The translations under genes and the position numbers were made by a program. Under the pieces are notes generated by a model. That model had not been told where the DNA came from and ran no database searches. It saw only the letters and a program-made list of their open reading frames with translations. Below, one piece after another: positions 50,196 to 59,153 of a DNA stretch of 64,000 nt (position 1 is its first letter; every line of letters begins with the position of its first letter). This DNA is from Luteimonas gilva. GTDB lineage: Bacteria; Pseudomonadota; Gammaproteobacteria; Xanthomonadales; Xanthomonadaceae. Where the stretch lies: contig NZ_SZUA01000001.1 in assembly GCF_005239095.1 (NCBI RefSeq), positions 398,848-462,847 of the forward strand, in the 5' to 3' direction.

Positions 50196-51482
50196 GTGCG
50201 CATCGTCAGGCCCTTGTTGATCGTCGTTTTCGCCGCGTGGCTGCTGGCCGGCTGCGCGCGCGAACCGGACGTGGTCACGATCCGGTTTTGGTCCATGGGC
50301 CGCGAGGCCGAAGTGGTGGGGCCGCTGATCGACGAGTTCGAGCGCGACAATCCGGGCATCCGGGTGGATCTGCAGCAAATCCCCTGGACCGCCGCGCACG
50401 AAAAACTGCTGACCGCGTTCGCCGCGGACGGATTGCCCGACATTTGCCAGCTCGGCAACACCTGGATCCCGGAATTCGCGGCCCTGGGCACGCTCGAGCC
50501 GCTGCAGCCTTACGTAGACAAATCCAAGGTCGTCGACCGGAGCGATTACTTCCCCGGCATTTGGGACACCAACGTCATCGAAGGCCGCCTGGTGGGCGTG
50601 CCCTGGTACGTGGACACGCGCTTGGTGTTCTACCGCAAGGACTTGTTGGCGAAGGCCGGTTTCGACCATCCGCCCAAAACTTGGGAAGAGTGGAACCGCG
50701 CGATGGCCGCGGTGAAGAGGGAAGTGGGACCGCAACGCTACGCGTCCATGCTTCCGCTCAACGAGTTCGAACAATTGCTGTCGCTGGGCTTGCAGCAGGA
50801 CGATCCTTTGCTGCGCGACCACGACGGCCGCGGCAATTTCCAAAGCCCGGGTTTCCGCCGCGCGTTGTCGTTCTACGTCAACATCTTCCGGCGCGATTGG
50901 GCGCCGCCGATGTCGGAGACCCAGATCTCGAACGTGTGGGACGAATTCTTCAAAGGCTTCTTCACGTTCTACGTTTCCGGGCCCTGGAACATCCGCGAAT
51001 TCAAGAAGCGCGTGCCGCCGGGGCTGGAAGACGCCTGGGGCACGGCGCCGCTGCCCGGACCGAACGGGCCGGGCGCGGGCATCGCCGGCGGCACCAGCCT
51101 GGTGCTGTTCCGCTCATCGCCGCGCAAGGATGCGTCGTGGAAGCTGGTCGAATTCTTGTCGCGGCCCGACGTGCAGCAGCGTTTTCACGCCGCGATCGGC
51201 GACCTGCCGCCGCGGCGCAGCACTTGGGAATATCCGCAATTGAAGGAAGACCCGTACGCGCAGGCTTTCCGCGACCAGCTGGAGCGGGTGAAGCCGACGC
51301 CGAAAGTGCTGGAGTGGGAACGGATCGTGCAGGAGATGCGCCTGGCCAGCGAACGCGTGGTGCGCGGCGGCGAATCGCAGGACGACGCGCTGCGCGACTT
51401 GGACAAGCGCGTCGACGAAATCCTCGAGAAGCGCCGCTGGATGCTGGAACACGGCGCATCCAGCGAAGAGGCGCTGCGATGA
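50196..51482 (+). CDS. ABC sugar importer, substrate-binding lipoprotein (family 1)
   Basis: 428 residues. The lipobox is WLLAGC with C20. The mature protein has the family 1 pattern: VTIRFWSMGREAEVVGPLIDEFERDNPGIRVDLQQIPW, then PDICQLGNTWIPEFAALG, GVPWYVDTRLVFYRKDLL and GGTSLVLFRSS. It should capture an oligosaccharide in the periplasm for the two permeases next to it. It starts at a GTG at 50196, 9 bp after the glycosidase stop, and overlaps the first permease gene by ATGA. Confidence 0.92.
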   Translation: MRIVRPLLIVVFAAWLLAGCAREPDVVTIRFWSMGREAEVVGPLIDEFERDNPGIRVDLQQIPWTAAHEKLLTAFAADGLPDICQLGNTWIPEFAALGTLEPLQPYVDKSKVVDRSDYFPGIWDTNVIEGRLVGVPWYVDTRLVFYRKDLLAKAGFDHPPKTWEEWNRAMAAVKREVGPQRYASMLPLNEFEQLLSLGLQQDDPLLRDHDGRGNFQSPGFRRALSFYVNIFRRDWAPPMSETQISNVWDEFFKGFFTFYVSGPWNIREFKKRVPPGLEDAWGTAPLPGPNGPGAGIAGGTSLVLFRSSPRKDASWKLVEFLSRPDVQQRFHAAIGDLPPRRSTWEYPQLKEDPYAQAFRDQLERVKPTPKVLEWERIVQEMRLASERVVRGGESQDDALRDLDKRVDEILEKRRWMLEHGASSEEALR

Positions 51483-52357
51483 AGGTCTCGCTCGCCGGTT
51501 GGGTGTTCGCCGCGCCCGCGCTGATCGTGATCGGCGTGTTCTTCGGTTTGCCGGTGCTGGCCGCGCTGGGGTTGAGCTTGACCGACTTCGATCTGTACGC
51601 GCTGGCCGATCCGGCCAATCTGCGTTTCGTCGGCTTCGGCAACTACACGGAATTGCTGCGCACGCCGATGTTTTGGAAGTCGCTCGGCAACACCACCTAT
51701 TTCGTCGCGGTGGGCGTGCCCTTGTCGATCGGCGTGTCGTTGGGCGCCGCGATCCTGCTGCACGCGCCGGCGTCGCGATTCAAAGCCTTGTTCCGCACCG
51801 CCCTGTTCGCGCCGGTGGTGACCACGCTGGTGGCGGTGGCGGTGATCTGGCGTTATCTGTTCCACACCAGCTACGGACTGGTGAACTATGTGCTGGGCCA
51901 CCTCGGCATCGGTCCGATCGACTGGCTGGGCGATCCGGCCTGGGCGATGCCGACGATCATGCTGCTCGCCGTGTGGAAGAACTTCGGCTACAACATGGTG
52001 ATCTTCCTGGCCGGGCTGCAATCGATCCCGCAGGATCTGTACGAAGCGGCGCGCATCGACGGCGCATCGAAATGGCGCCAGTTCCTGCACATTACCTTGC
52101 CGATGCTGGGCCCGGTGCTGCTGGTGGTCGGCGTGATCACCGTTTCCGGCTATTTTCAGCTGTTCGCCGAACCATACGTGATGACCCGCGGCGATCCGCT
52201 GCAGAGCACGGTGAGCGTGCTGTACTACATGTTCGAGGAAGGCTTCCGCTGGTGGAATCTCGGCCGCGCGTCGGCGGTGGCGTTCCTGCTGTTCGTGATC
52301 ATCCTGGCGGTGACCACGGTGCTGCTGCGCCTGGGGCGCAGGAAGGAACTGGTATGA
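51479..52357 (+). CDS. ABC sugar importer, permease 1 (MalF-like)
   Basis: 292 residues with six hydrophobic helices. The EAA loop is EAARIDGASKWRQFLHITLPMLGP, which docks the ATPase. VGFGNYTELLRTPMFWKSLGNTTYF in the first periplasmic-side segment is typical of the MalF-like partner. It overlaps both neighbours by ATGA. Confidence 0.93.
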   Translation: MKVSLAGWVFAAPALIVIGVFFGLPVLAALGLSLTDFDLYALADPANLRFVGFGNYTELLRTPMFWKSLGNTTYFVAVGVPLSIGVSLGAAILLHAPASRFKALFRTALFAPVVTTLVAVAVIWRYLFHTSYGLVNYVLGHLGIGPIDWLGDPAWAMPTIMLLAVWKNFGYNMVIFLAGLQSIPQDLYEAARIDGASKWRQFLHITLPMLGPVLLVVGVITVSGYFQLFAEPYVMTRGDPLQSTVSVLYYMFEEGFRWWNLGRASAVAFLLFVIILAVTTVLLRLGRRKELV

Positions 52358-53190
52358 GCCGCCAGGTCGGCGAGTCCCGCTTCAATGCGATCGCGATCAA
52401 TGCCGCGTTGACGCTGCTGGCCCTGATCAGCCTGGCGCCGCTGGCGTGGATGGTGTCGGTGTCGTTCATGCCGGCCGGCGAGGCCAGCCATTTCCCGCCG
52501 CCGCTGCTGCCCTCGCAAGCCACCTTGAGCGCTTATCGCGAGCTGTTCGAGCGCACCGGCATGGCCCGCAATTTCGGCAACAGCCTGTTGGTGTCTGTTT
52601 CGATCACCGCGCTCTCTTTGCTGGTGAACACCATGGCCGGCTATGCGTTCGCCAAACTGAGGTTCAAGGGACGGGAACGCATCTTCCAGTTGTTGCTGGC
52701 CGCGCTGGTGATCCCCGCGCAGGTGGCGATGCTGCCGCTGTTCCTGATGATGAAGCAGCTGCATTTGGTCAACAGCTACGGCGGCGTGGTCGTGCCGGCG
52801 TTGGCGACGGTGTTCGGCATCTTCCTGGTGCGGCAGTACGCGCGGTCGATCCCGGACGAGCTGCTCGAGGCCGCGCGCATCGACGGCGCCGGCGAGCTGC
52901 GCATCTTCTTCCAGATCGTGCTGCCGATGCTCAAGCCGGTGCTGGTGACGCTGTCGATCTTCACCTTCATGGCGTCCTGGAACGATTTCATGTGGCCCTT
53001 GATCGTGTTGACCGACCAGGAGCACTACACGCTGCCGGTGGCGCTGGCTTCGCTGTCGCGCGAGCACATCCAAGACGTGGAAATGATGATGGCCGGTGCG
53101 GTGATCACGGTGCTGCCGGTGCTGCTGCTGTTCTTGCTGCTGCAGCGGTACTACATCCAGGGTCTGTTGCTCGGGAGCGTCAAGGGTTGA
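52354..53190 (+). CDS. ABC sugar importer, permease 2 (MalG-like)
   Basis: 278 residues with six hydrophobic helices. The EAA loop is EAARIDGAGELRIFFQIVLPMLKP; MAGYAFAKLRFKGRERIFQLLLAALVIPAQVAMLPLF and FTFMASWNDFMWPLIVL are typical of MalG-like carbohydrate permeases. No ATPase gene follows, so a shared MsmK/UgpC-type ATPase elsewhere in the genome must energise the importer (inference from family knowledge). The stop overlaps a TTG that probably starts the next gene. Confidence 0.94.
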   Translation: MSRQVGESRFNAIAINAALTLLALISLAPLAWMVSVSFMPAGEASHFPPPLLPSQATLSAYRELFERTGMARNFGNSLLVSVSITALSLLVNTMAGYAFAKLRFKGRERIFQLLLAALVIPAQVAMLPLFLMMKQLHLVNSYGGVVVPALATVFGIFLVRQYARSIPDELLEAARIDGAGELRIFFQIVLPMLKPVLVTLSIFTFMASWNDFMWPLIVLTDQEHYTLPVALASLSREHIQDVEMMMAGAVITVLPVLLLFLLLQRYYIQGLLLGSVKG

Positions 53191-56100
53191 TCTTTAAGCG
53201 AAGCCGAAAGCAAATCCCCCCCGGCCCCCCTTTTTCAAAGGAGGGAGAACTGCTTCGACGCGTCCAGTTGCGACGCTTGCAAGCCGTTTCCCCCTTTGAA
53301 AAAGGGGGGCCGGGGGGGATTTGCTTTTGCTTGGGGCTGCTCTCGGCATTCCCGACTCAAGCCCAGACCGGGCCGCGCTTGCTGGACGGCTTCGAAAATC
53401 CGAACGACTGGAAAGTCGTCGTCTCGAACCAAGTAGCCGGCAAACTCCGGCAAGTCCAAGGCGTCGACGGCAAGGCTTTATGCCTGGATTACGATTTCAA
53501 CGGCGTTTCCGGCTACGCCGGCATCCAGCGCGTGCTGCCGATCGATTATCCGGGCAACTACCAATTCAAGTTCGACCTGCGCGGCGATTCGCCGAAGAAC
53601 GACCTGCAGTTCAAGCTGATCGACGCCAGCGGCGACAACGTCTGGTGGGTGAACCGGACCAAATACGACTATCCGCGCGACTGGACCGAGGTCCGTTACA
53701 AAAAACGCCATATCGACAAGGCCTGGGGTCCGGATCCGGACCGTACGCTGCGCCGCAGCGCCAAGCTGGAATACACGATCTACAACAACGAAGGCGGCAA
53801 AGGTTCGGTCTGCTTCGACCGGCTGCGCTTCGAGCCGCTGCCGCTGGAAGACCGATCGCCGTTGAAAGCCTCGGCTACAGCAACGGTCGCCAACGGGGGC
53901 GCGGTGGCCAGCAGGGCGGCGGACGGCAGTCGCGATACCGCATGGATCGCCGATTTCGCTGCCGAACCGGCGCCGAGCTTGACGCTCGATCTGGGCAAGC
54001 CGCGCGAATTCGGCGGCTTGGTGCTGCGTTGGACGCCGCGCGAATACGCATCGGATTACCTGATCCAAACGTCCGACGACGGCAAAACATGGCGCGATGT
54101 CGGCACCGTCGTCGGCGGCGACGGCGGCGACGATTACCTCGCATTGCCGGAATCCGAAGCGCGCTATCTCAGGCTGTTGCCCGGCGACGGGCCGCAAGCC
54201 ACTTTCGGCTTGGCCGAAGCGACGGTGCAGCCGCTGGAATTCGCAGCGATACCCAACGATTTCGTGCGCGCGGTGGCCAAGGATTCGCCGCGCGGCTGGT
54301 ATCCGCGCGGATTCGTCGGCGAGCAACCGTATTGGACCATTCTCGGCATCGATGGCGGCGAACAGCAGGGCTTGATCGGCGAGGACGGCGCGGTCGAAGT
54401 CGCGCAGGGCGGGTTCAGCATCGAACCGTTCGTGATCGCCGACGGCGGATTGGTCGCCTGGGCCGACGTGCAGGCCACTCAGTCGCTGCAGGACGGCTAT
54501 CTGCCGATCCCGAGCGTGGATTGGAAACATGCCTCGTTCGCGCTCAAAACCACCGCGTTCGCTCGCGGCGATCAAAAGAATTCGCAATTGGTGGCGCGCT
54601 ACCGCTTGACCAACACCGGTAAGGAAGCCGGCGATTTCACGCTCGCGCTGGCGGTGCGGCCCTTGCAAGTCAACCCGCCGACGCAATTCTTGAACATCGT
54701 CGGCGGCGTCAGCGAGATTAGCGCACTGGAGATCGACGGCGGCACGGTTTCGGTGGATGGGCGGCGGCGCGTGTTCGCGCGGCAGGCGCCGGATGCGGCG
54801 TTCGCGACCGCCTTCGATTCCGGATCCGCGGTGGCCAAGCTGGCCCAAGGCGAGTGGCCGCAGTCCAAGCGTGTGGACGATCCGACCGGATTGGCTTCCG
54901 GCGCCTTGTTGTACCGCCTGCATCTGGCTCCTGGGCAGTGGCGCGAAGTCTCGCTGTTGATTCCGATGACCGGCGTTGCGCCGAAAGCGATCCCGGATGC
55001 GGAAAGCCTGCAGCAGGCCGTCGCCGCCGATTGGCGCGGCAAGCTGGACAGGGTGCATATCGACGTTCCGCCGCAGGGCCAGGCGCTCGCGGATACGCTG
55101 CGCACGGCGACCGCGCACATGCTCGTCTCGCGCATCGGCCCGCGCCTGCAACCGGGCACGCGCTCGTACGCGCGCAGCTGGATCCGCGACGGTGCGATGA
55201 TTTCCGAAGGTCTGCTGCGCATGGGGCGCGAGGATGCGGTGAAGGATTACGTGGCCTGGTACGCGCCGTACCAATTCAAGGACGGCATGGTGCCTTGCTG
55301 CGTCGACCGGCGCGGCAGCGATCCGGTCCCCGAAAACGACAGCCACGGCGAATTGATCTTCAACATCGCCGAGTTGTACCGCTACGACGGCGATAAGGTT
55401 TTCCTGGCCAAGATGTGGCCGCACGTGCTGGCCGCGTTCGAATACATGGAAAAACTGCGCCTGAGCGAGCGTACCGAAGCCAACAAGGCCAAGAATGCGG
55501 CGTTCTACGGGATGATGCCGGTGTCGATCAGCCACGAAGGCTATTCGGCCAAGCCGGTGCATTCGTACTGGGACAATTTCTGGGCTTTGCGCGGCTACAA
55601 GGATGCGGTCGAAGTGGCGCAATGGCTGGGCAAGGACGCCGAAGCCAAGCGTTTCGCCGCTTCGCGCGACCAATTCCGCGAGGATCTGTACGCGTCGCTG
55701 CAGGCGACGGCCGCCCATCACAAGATCGAATACCTGGCCGGTTCGGCCGAGCTCGGCGATTTCGATGCGACATCGACTACGATCGCGCTCGCCCCAGGCG
55801 GCGAGCAGGGCAGGTTGCCCCAAACCCTGTTGGACAACACCTTCCAGCGCTATTGGCGCGAATTCGAGCAGCGCCGCGACGGCAAGCGGGAGTGGCGCGA
55901 TTACACGCCTTACGAATGGCGCAACGTGGCGGCGTTCGTCCGCTTGGGCTGGCGCGAGCGGGTCTGGGGCGCGGTCGATTTCTTTTTCGCCGACCGCGAA
56001 CCGACGGCCTGGAACCAATGGGCCGAAGTAGTCGCGCGCGAGCGGCGCAAGCCGTTCTTCGTCGGCGACTTGCCGCATGCGTGGGTAGCCTCGGATTTCG

Positions 56101-56444
56101 TGCGCTCGGCGCTGGACATGTTCGCCTACGTGCGCGAAGTCGACGACAGCGTCGTGCTGGCGGCGGGCATTCCCGCCGATTGGCTGGACGGCGAGGGCGT
56201 GGCGATCCGCGGTCTGCGCACGCCGTACGGGAAGCTGGGTTATTCGTTGCGACGCGAGGGGGCGATTTTGAAACTCGATGTCGCGGCCGGAATCAAAGTA
56301 CCGGCAGGCGGATTGGTCTTGCCATGGCCGTATCGCGGCGCGCCCGGGAAAGCGACGATCGATGGCCGGCCGGCGCAATGGAAGGACGGCGAGTTGCGCA
56401 TTCCTTCAGTTCCGGCGAGAGTCGAAATCCACACCACCCGTTAA
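53187..56444 (+). CDS. Large secreted multidomain glycosidase (CBM11-like, F5/8 C, six-hairpin barrel) with a repeat-encoded leader
   Basis: 1085 residues from a TTG at 53187 that overlaps the permease stop. Residues 8-47 are encoded by a 33-bp-armed inverted repeat; a hydrophobic core (ICFCLGLLSAFPTQAQ) follows and is probably cut near 60. Then come a CBM11-like beta-sandwich (about 62-215, GFENPNDWKV to CFDRLRFEPL), an F5/8 type C-like domain (about 225-345), a beta-sandwich, and an alpha/alpha six-hairpin barrel in the C-terminal half (RSWIRDGAMISEGLLRMGRED, ENDSHGELIFNIAELYRYDGD, RDYTPYEWRN). Glu and Asp candidates for catalysis exist (WIRDG, NDSHGE). I cannot name the family. A role in trimming the imported glucan is inferred from position. 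Confidence 0.8.
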   Translation: MIFKRSRKQIPPGPPFSKEGELLRRVQLRRLQAVSPFEKGGPGGICFCLGLLSAFPTQAQTGPRLLDGFENPNDWKVVVSNQVAGKLRQVQGVDGKALCLDYDFNGVSGYAGIQRVLPIDYPGNYQFKFDLRGDSPKNDLQFKLIDASGDNVWWVNRTKYDYPRDWTEVRYKKRHIDKAWGPDPDRTLRRSAKLEYTIYNNEGGKGSVCFDRLRFEPLPLEDRSPLKASATATVANGGAVASRAADGSRDTAWIADFAAEPAPSLTLDLGKPREFGGLVLRWTPREYASDYLIQTSDDGKTWRDVGTVVGGDGGDDYLALPESEARYLRLLPGDGPQATFGLAEATVQPLEFAAIPNDFVRAVAKDSPRGWYPRGFVGEQPYWTILGIDGGEQQGLIGEDGAVEVAQGGFSIEPFVIADGGLVAWADVQATQSLQDGYLPIPSVDWKHASFALKTTAFARGDQKNSQLVARYRLTNTGKEAGDFTLALAVRPLQVNPPTQFLNIVGGVSEISALEIDGGTVSVDGRRRVFARQAPDAAFATAFDSGSAVAKLAQGEWPQSKRVDDPTGLASGALLYRLHLAPGQWREVSLLIPMTGVAPKAIPDAESLQQAVAADWRGKLDRVHIDVPPQGQALADTLRTATAHMLVSRIGPRLQPGTRSYARSWIRDGAMISEGLLRMGREDAVKDYVAWYAPYQFKDGMVPCCVDRRGSDPVPENDSHGELIFNIAELYRYDGDKVFLAKMWPHVLAAFEYMEKLRLSERTEANKAKNAAFYGMMPVSISHEGYSAKPVHSYWDNFWALRGYKDAVEVAQWLGKDAEAKRFAASRDQFREDLYASLQATAAHHKIEYLAGSAELGDFDATSTTIALAPGGEQGRLPQTLLDNTFQRYWREFEQRRDGKREWRDYTPYEWRNVAAFVRLGWRERVWGAVDFFFADREPTAWNQWAEVVARERRKPFFVGDLPHAWVASDFVRSALDMFAYVREVDDSVVLAAGIPADWLDGEGVAIRGLRTPYGKLGYSLRREGAILKLDVAAGIKVPAGGLVLPWPYRGAPGKATIDGRPAQWKDGELRIPSVPARVEIHTTR
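53208..53326. repeat. Long inverted repeat, family B (33-bp perfect arms)
   Basis: Arms 53208-53240 and 53294-53326 are exact reverse complements over 33 bases: AAGCAAAT, C7, GG, C6, T5, CAAAG. The loop is 53 bases. It lies in frame inside the start of the large glycosidase. A short palindrome of the same kind (CCCTCC/GGAGGG with AAAG) is near 3772-3791. Confidence 0.95.
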
Positions 56445-56484
56445 CCGCTCGTTGTTGCGGGATCCGCTTCAGGCGAGCTTTTAA

Positions 56485-56516
56485 GCCGTCATTCCCGCCT
56501 TCGCGAGAATGACGGC
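56485..56516. terminator. Hairpin between convergent genes (family E half-unit)
   Basis: GCCGTCATTC and GAATGACGGC form a 10-bp perfect stem around CCGCCTTCGCGA. It lies between the ends of the large glycosidase and eda, which converge. It lacks a T-run but is well placed as a stop for either gene, and the sequence matches the ends of the family E repeats. Confidence 0.6.
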
Positions 56517-56524
56517 TCAAGATC

Positions 56525-56553
56525 AAGAGCTCGCGGCTGAAGCCGCTCCCGCA
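56525..56553. repeat. Half unit of the family A repeat
   Basis: AAGAGCTCGCGGCTGAAGCC followed by GCTCCCGCA, one complete right arm without a left arm. It lies 11 bp from the eda stop on the minus strand. Confidence 0.8.
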
Positions 56554-56563
56554 AAAAATGCGG

Positions 56564-57220
56564 TCACGCGGCCCGCGCTTTGACGACCGCAACCGCCCGC
56601 GCTGCGCTTTCGCTGATCTTGGCGTAATTGCCAGCCGCCAACCATTCCTTGGCCACCATCCACGAACCGCCGATGCACACCACGTTCGGTTGAGACAGAT
56701 ATTCGGCCGCATCCTTCTCGCCGATGCCGCCGGTCGGGCACAGCTTCAAGCCGGAGAGCGGGGCGGCCAAGCCCCTGATCATCGCCAAACCGCCGACGGC
56801 CGTTGCTGGAAATAATTTGCAGACGCGGAACCCGCGCGCCATCAGCGACAGCAATTCGGTCGGCGTCGCCGCGCCCGGCACCACCGGCAGCGGCGCTTTC
56901 GCCAGCGCATCGGCCAAGGCGGCCGGCGTGCCTGGGGTGACCAGGAAATCCGCGCCGGCATCCATCGAACCGCGGATCTGCGCCTCGGTCAGCACTGTGC
57001 CTGCGCCGATCACGATTTCGGGCAGCGATTTCTTCAAGGCCGCCAATGCCTCCAAAGCGACCGGGGTGCGCAAAGTCAGTTCGATAGAGCGCAAACCGCC
57101 GGCAAGCAGCGCGTCGGCGAGGCGGCGCGCTTGGTCGATGCTATCGACGGTGACGATCGGCAGGATGCCCGCGTCGCGCAACAGCCGTTCGGCTTGGTTC
57201 TGGTGTTCGGCGATGCTCAT
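56564..57220 (-). CDS. eda: 2-dehydro-3-deoxy-phosphogluconate (KDPG) aldolase
   Basis: 218 residues of the class I KDPG/KHG aldolase family. The Schiff-base lysine is K135 in FRVCKLFPAT, and the catalytic Glu is E47 in SIELTLRT. It splits KDPG to pyruvate and glyceraldehyde-3-phosphate, the last step of the Entner-Doudoroff pathway. It is the final gene of the bgl-zwf-glk-pgl-edd-eda operon, 17 bp after edd. I use the ATG at 57220; the frame stays open upstream inside edd. Confidence 0.95.
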   Translation of the reverse strand: MSIAEHQNQAERLLRDAGILPIVTVDSIDQARRLADALLAGGLRSIELTLRTPVALEALAALKKSLPEIVIGAGTVLTEAQIRGSMDAGADFLVTPGTPAALADALAKAPLPVVPGAATPTELLSLMARGFRVCKLFPATAVGGLAMIRGLAAPLSGLKLCPTGGIGEKDAAEYLSQPNVVCIGGSWMVAKEWLAAGNYAKISESAARAVAVVKARAA

Positions 57221-57237
57221 GTCGTGTTCGTCTCGTA

Positions 57238-59151
57238 TCAGTAATCGCGTTCGCCGTGCGGTGCCAGCGCCGCCTGGCGGCCTCCGCCCAGTTCGTATTC
57301 GGAATCGTATTCCCAGGCGCCGCCTTCGTGCGAAGGCGGGCCGCAAGAGATCGACAGCGCGCCTTGATCGGCAGGACCGACCAAGCGCCGGTTCAGCGCG
57401 AACAGGTTGCGGCCCAAATCGTGCGCGGCCGGGGTCGTATTCGGCTCGATGTCGCGCGCGGCCCATTCTTTGGGATCGACCAGCACTTCCAGCGTGCCGG
57501 CTTCACCGTTCAGCCGGATCATGTCGCCTTCGCGGACCTTGGCGATCGGCCCGCCGCGCGCGGCTTCGGGGGTGACGTGGATCGCGGCCGGAATCTTGCC
57601 CGAAGCGCCGGACAGGCGTCCGTCGGTGACCAAGGCGACGCGCCGGCCCTGGTTCTGCAGCATGCCCAGCAGCGGCGTCAGCGAATGCATTTCCGGCATG
57701 CCGTTGGCGCGCGGGCCGTTGTAGCGGACCACGGCGACGAAATCGCGCGGCAGCACGCCGGCGGCGTGCAGCTTGTTCAAGGCTTGCGGCGCATCGACCA
57801 CCACGGCCGGCGCTTCGATGGTGCGGTATTCGGGCTTCACCGCCGACACTTTCATCAGCGAGCGCCCCAAGTTGCCGCGCATCAGGCGCAGTCCGCCTTG
57901 CGCTTCGAACGGATCCGACGCCGGGCGCAGCACCTGCGCATCGCCGCTTTCGGCCGCGCCTTCGAGATAGGCGAGGCGGCCGTCGATCAAGCGCGGCTCC
58001 TTGGTGTATTCGGCCATGCCGCCGGCGACCAAGGTCGGCAGTTCGTGCATCAATCCGGCGCCGAGCAATTCGCGGAACACGTACTGGGTTCCGCCCGCGG
58101 CGGCGAAGCGGTTCACGTCGGCCTCGCCGTTCGGATACACGCGGGCCAGCAGCGGAACGATTTGCGAGAGCGCGTCGATGTCGTCCCAGGTCAAGACGAT
58201 GCCGGCCGCGCGCGCGACCGCGACCCAATGGATGGTGTGGTTGGTCGAACCGCCCGTGGCCACCAGCGCGACCACCGCGTTGACGATGGCGCGTTCGTCG
58301 ATCAAGCGGCCGAGCGGGCGATAGTCGTCGCCCAACGCGGTGATCGCCAGTGCGCGCAGAACCGCTTCGCAGGTCAGCGCATCGCGCAACGGCGTGCCGG
58401 GGTTGACGAAGGAACTACCGGGCAGCTGCACGCCCATCGCTTCGAGCAGCACTTGGTTGGAATTGGCGGTGCCGTAGAACGTGCAGGTGCCGGGCGCATG
58501 GTAGGAATCGGCTTCGGCCTGCAGCAATTCTTCGCGCGTCGCCTGGCCCGCGGCGTAGCGCTCGCGCACTTCGGCTTTCTGCTTGTTCGGGATGCCCGGC
58601 GTCATCGGCCCGCCCGGCACGAACACCGCCGGCAGATGGCCGAAAGCCAGCGCGCCGATCAGCAGGCCCGGCACGATCTTGTCGCAGATCCCCAGGTACA
58701 GCGCCGCGTCGAACATGTCGTGGGTCAGGGCGACCGCGGTGCTCTGCGCGATCACGTCGCGCGAGAACAGCGACAAGTCCATACCGGGCCGGCCCTGGGT
58801 CACGCCGTCGCACATCGCCGGCACCGCGCCGGCCACTTGCGCGGTGGCGCCGGCTTCGCGCGCGATTTTGCGGATCAGCTCGGGATAGGTTTCGTAAGGC
58901 TGGTGCGCCGACAGCATGTCGTTGTAGGCGGTGACGATGCCCAAATTCGGCGTCGTTTCGCCGCGCAGGCGGCTTTTGTCGGCCGTATCGCTGGCCGCGA
59001 ACGCATGCGCCAGGTTGCCGCAGCTCAGCCGCTTGCGTTGCGGGCCGGCGGCGACGATCGCTTCGATGCCTTGCAGATAGGCCTCGCGCGAGAGGCGGCT
59101 GCGTTCGCGGATGCGTTCGGTGACTTCGTGGAGGATGGGATGCAGGGTCAT
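57238..59151 (-). CDS. edd: Phosphogluconate dehydratase
   Basis: 637 residues of the IlvD/Edd family. Cys residues for the [4Fe-4S] cluster are expected in [16 protein letters not shown] and in the later [28 protein letters not shown] and [12 protein letters not shown] are typical of Edd. It dehydrates 6-phosphogluconate to KDPG. It is preceded by a 105-bp gap that holds a family C repeat, in an otherwise tightly packed operon. Confidence 0.95.
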   Translation of the reverse strand: MTLHPILHEVTERIRERSRLSREAYLQGIEAIVAAGPQRKRLSCGNLAHAFAASDTADKSRLRGETTPNLGIVTAYNDMLSAHQPYETYPELIRKIAREAGATAQVAGAVPAMCDGVTQGRPGMDLSLFSRDVIAQSTAVALTHDMFDAALYLGICDKIVPGLLIGALAFGHLPAVFVPGGPMTPGIPNKQKAEVRERYAAGQATREELLQAEADSYHAPGTCTFYGTANSNQVLLEAMGVQLPGSSFVNPGTPLRDALTCEAVLRALAITALGDDYRPLGRLIDERAIVNAVVALVATGGSTNHTIHWVAVARAAGIVLTWDDIDALSQIVPLLARVYPNGEADVNRFAAAGGTQYVFRELLGAGLMHELPTLVAGGMAEYTKEPRLIDGRLAYLEGAAESGDAQVLRPASDPFEAQGGLRLMRGNLGRSLMKVSAVKPEYRTIEAPAVVVDAPQALNKLHAAGVLPRDFVAVVRYNGPRANGMPEMHSLTPLLGMLQNQGRRVALVTDGRLSGASGKIPAAIHVTPEAARGGPIAKVREGDMIRLNGEAGTLEVLVDPKEWAARDIEPNTTPAAHDLGRNLFALNRRLVGPADQGALSISCGPPSHEGGAWEYDSEYELGGGRQAALAPHGERDY

Positions 59152-59153
59152 GG

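Noticed and set aside
48137-52357. 1406-residue plus-strand frame across several genes
   Set aside because: Only its last part (from 51479) is the permease gene. The rest runs in a different frame through the receptor, glucanase and binding-protein genes and is Arg/Ala-rich shadow sequence.
53208-53326. Terminal inverted repeats of an insertion sequence
   Set aside because: Only 53 bases lie between the arms, with no transposase and no target duplication seen; a BIME-like repeat fits better.
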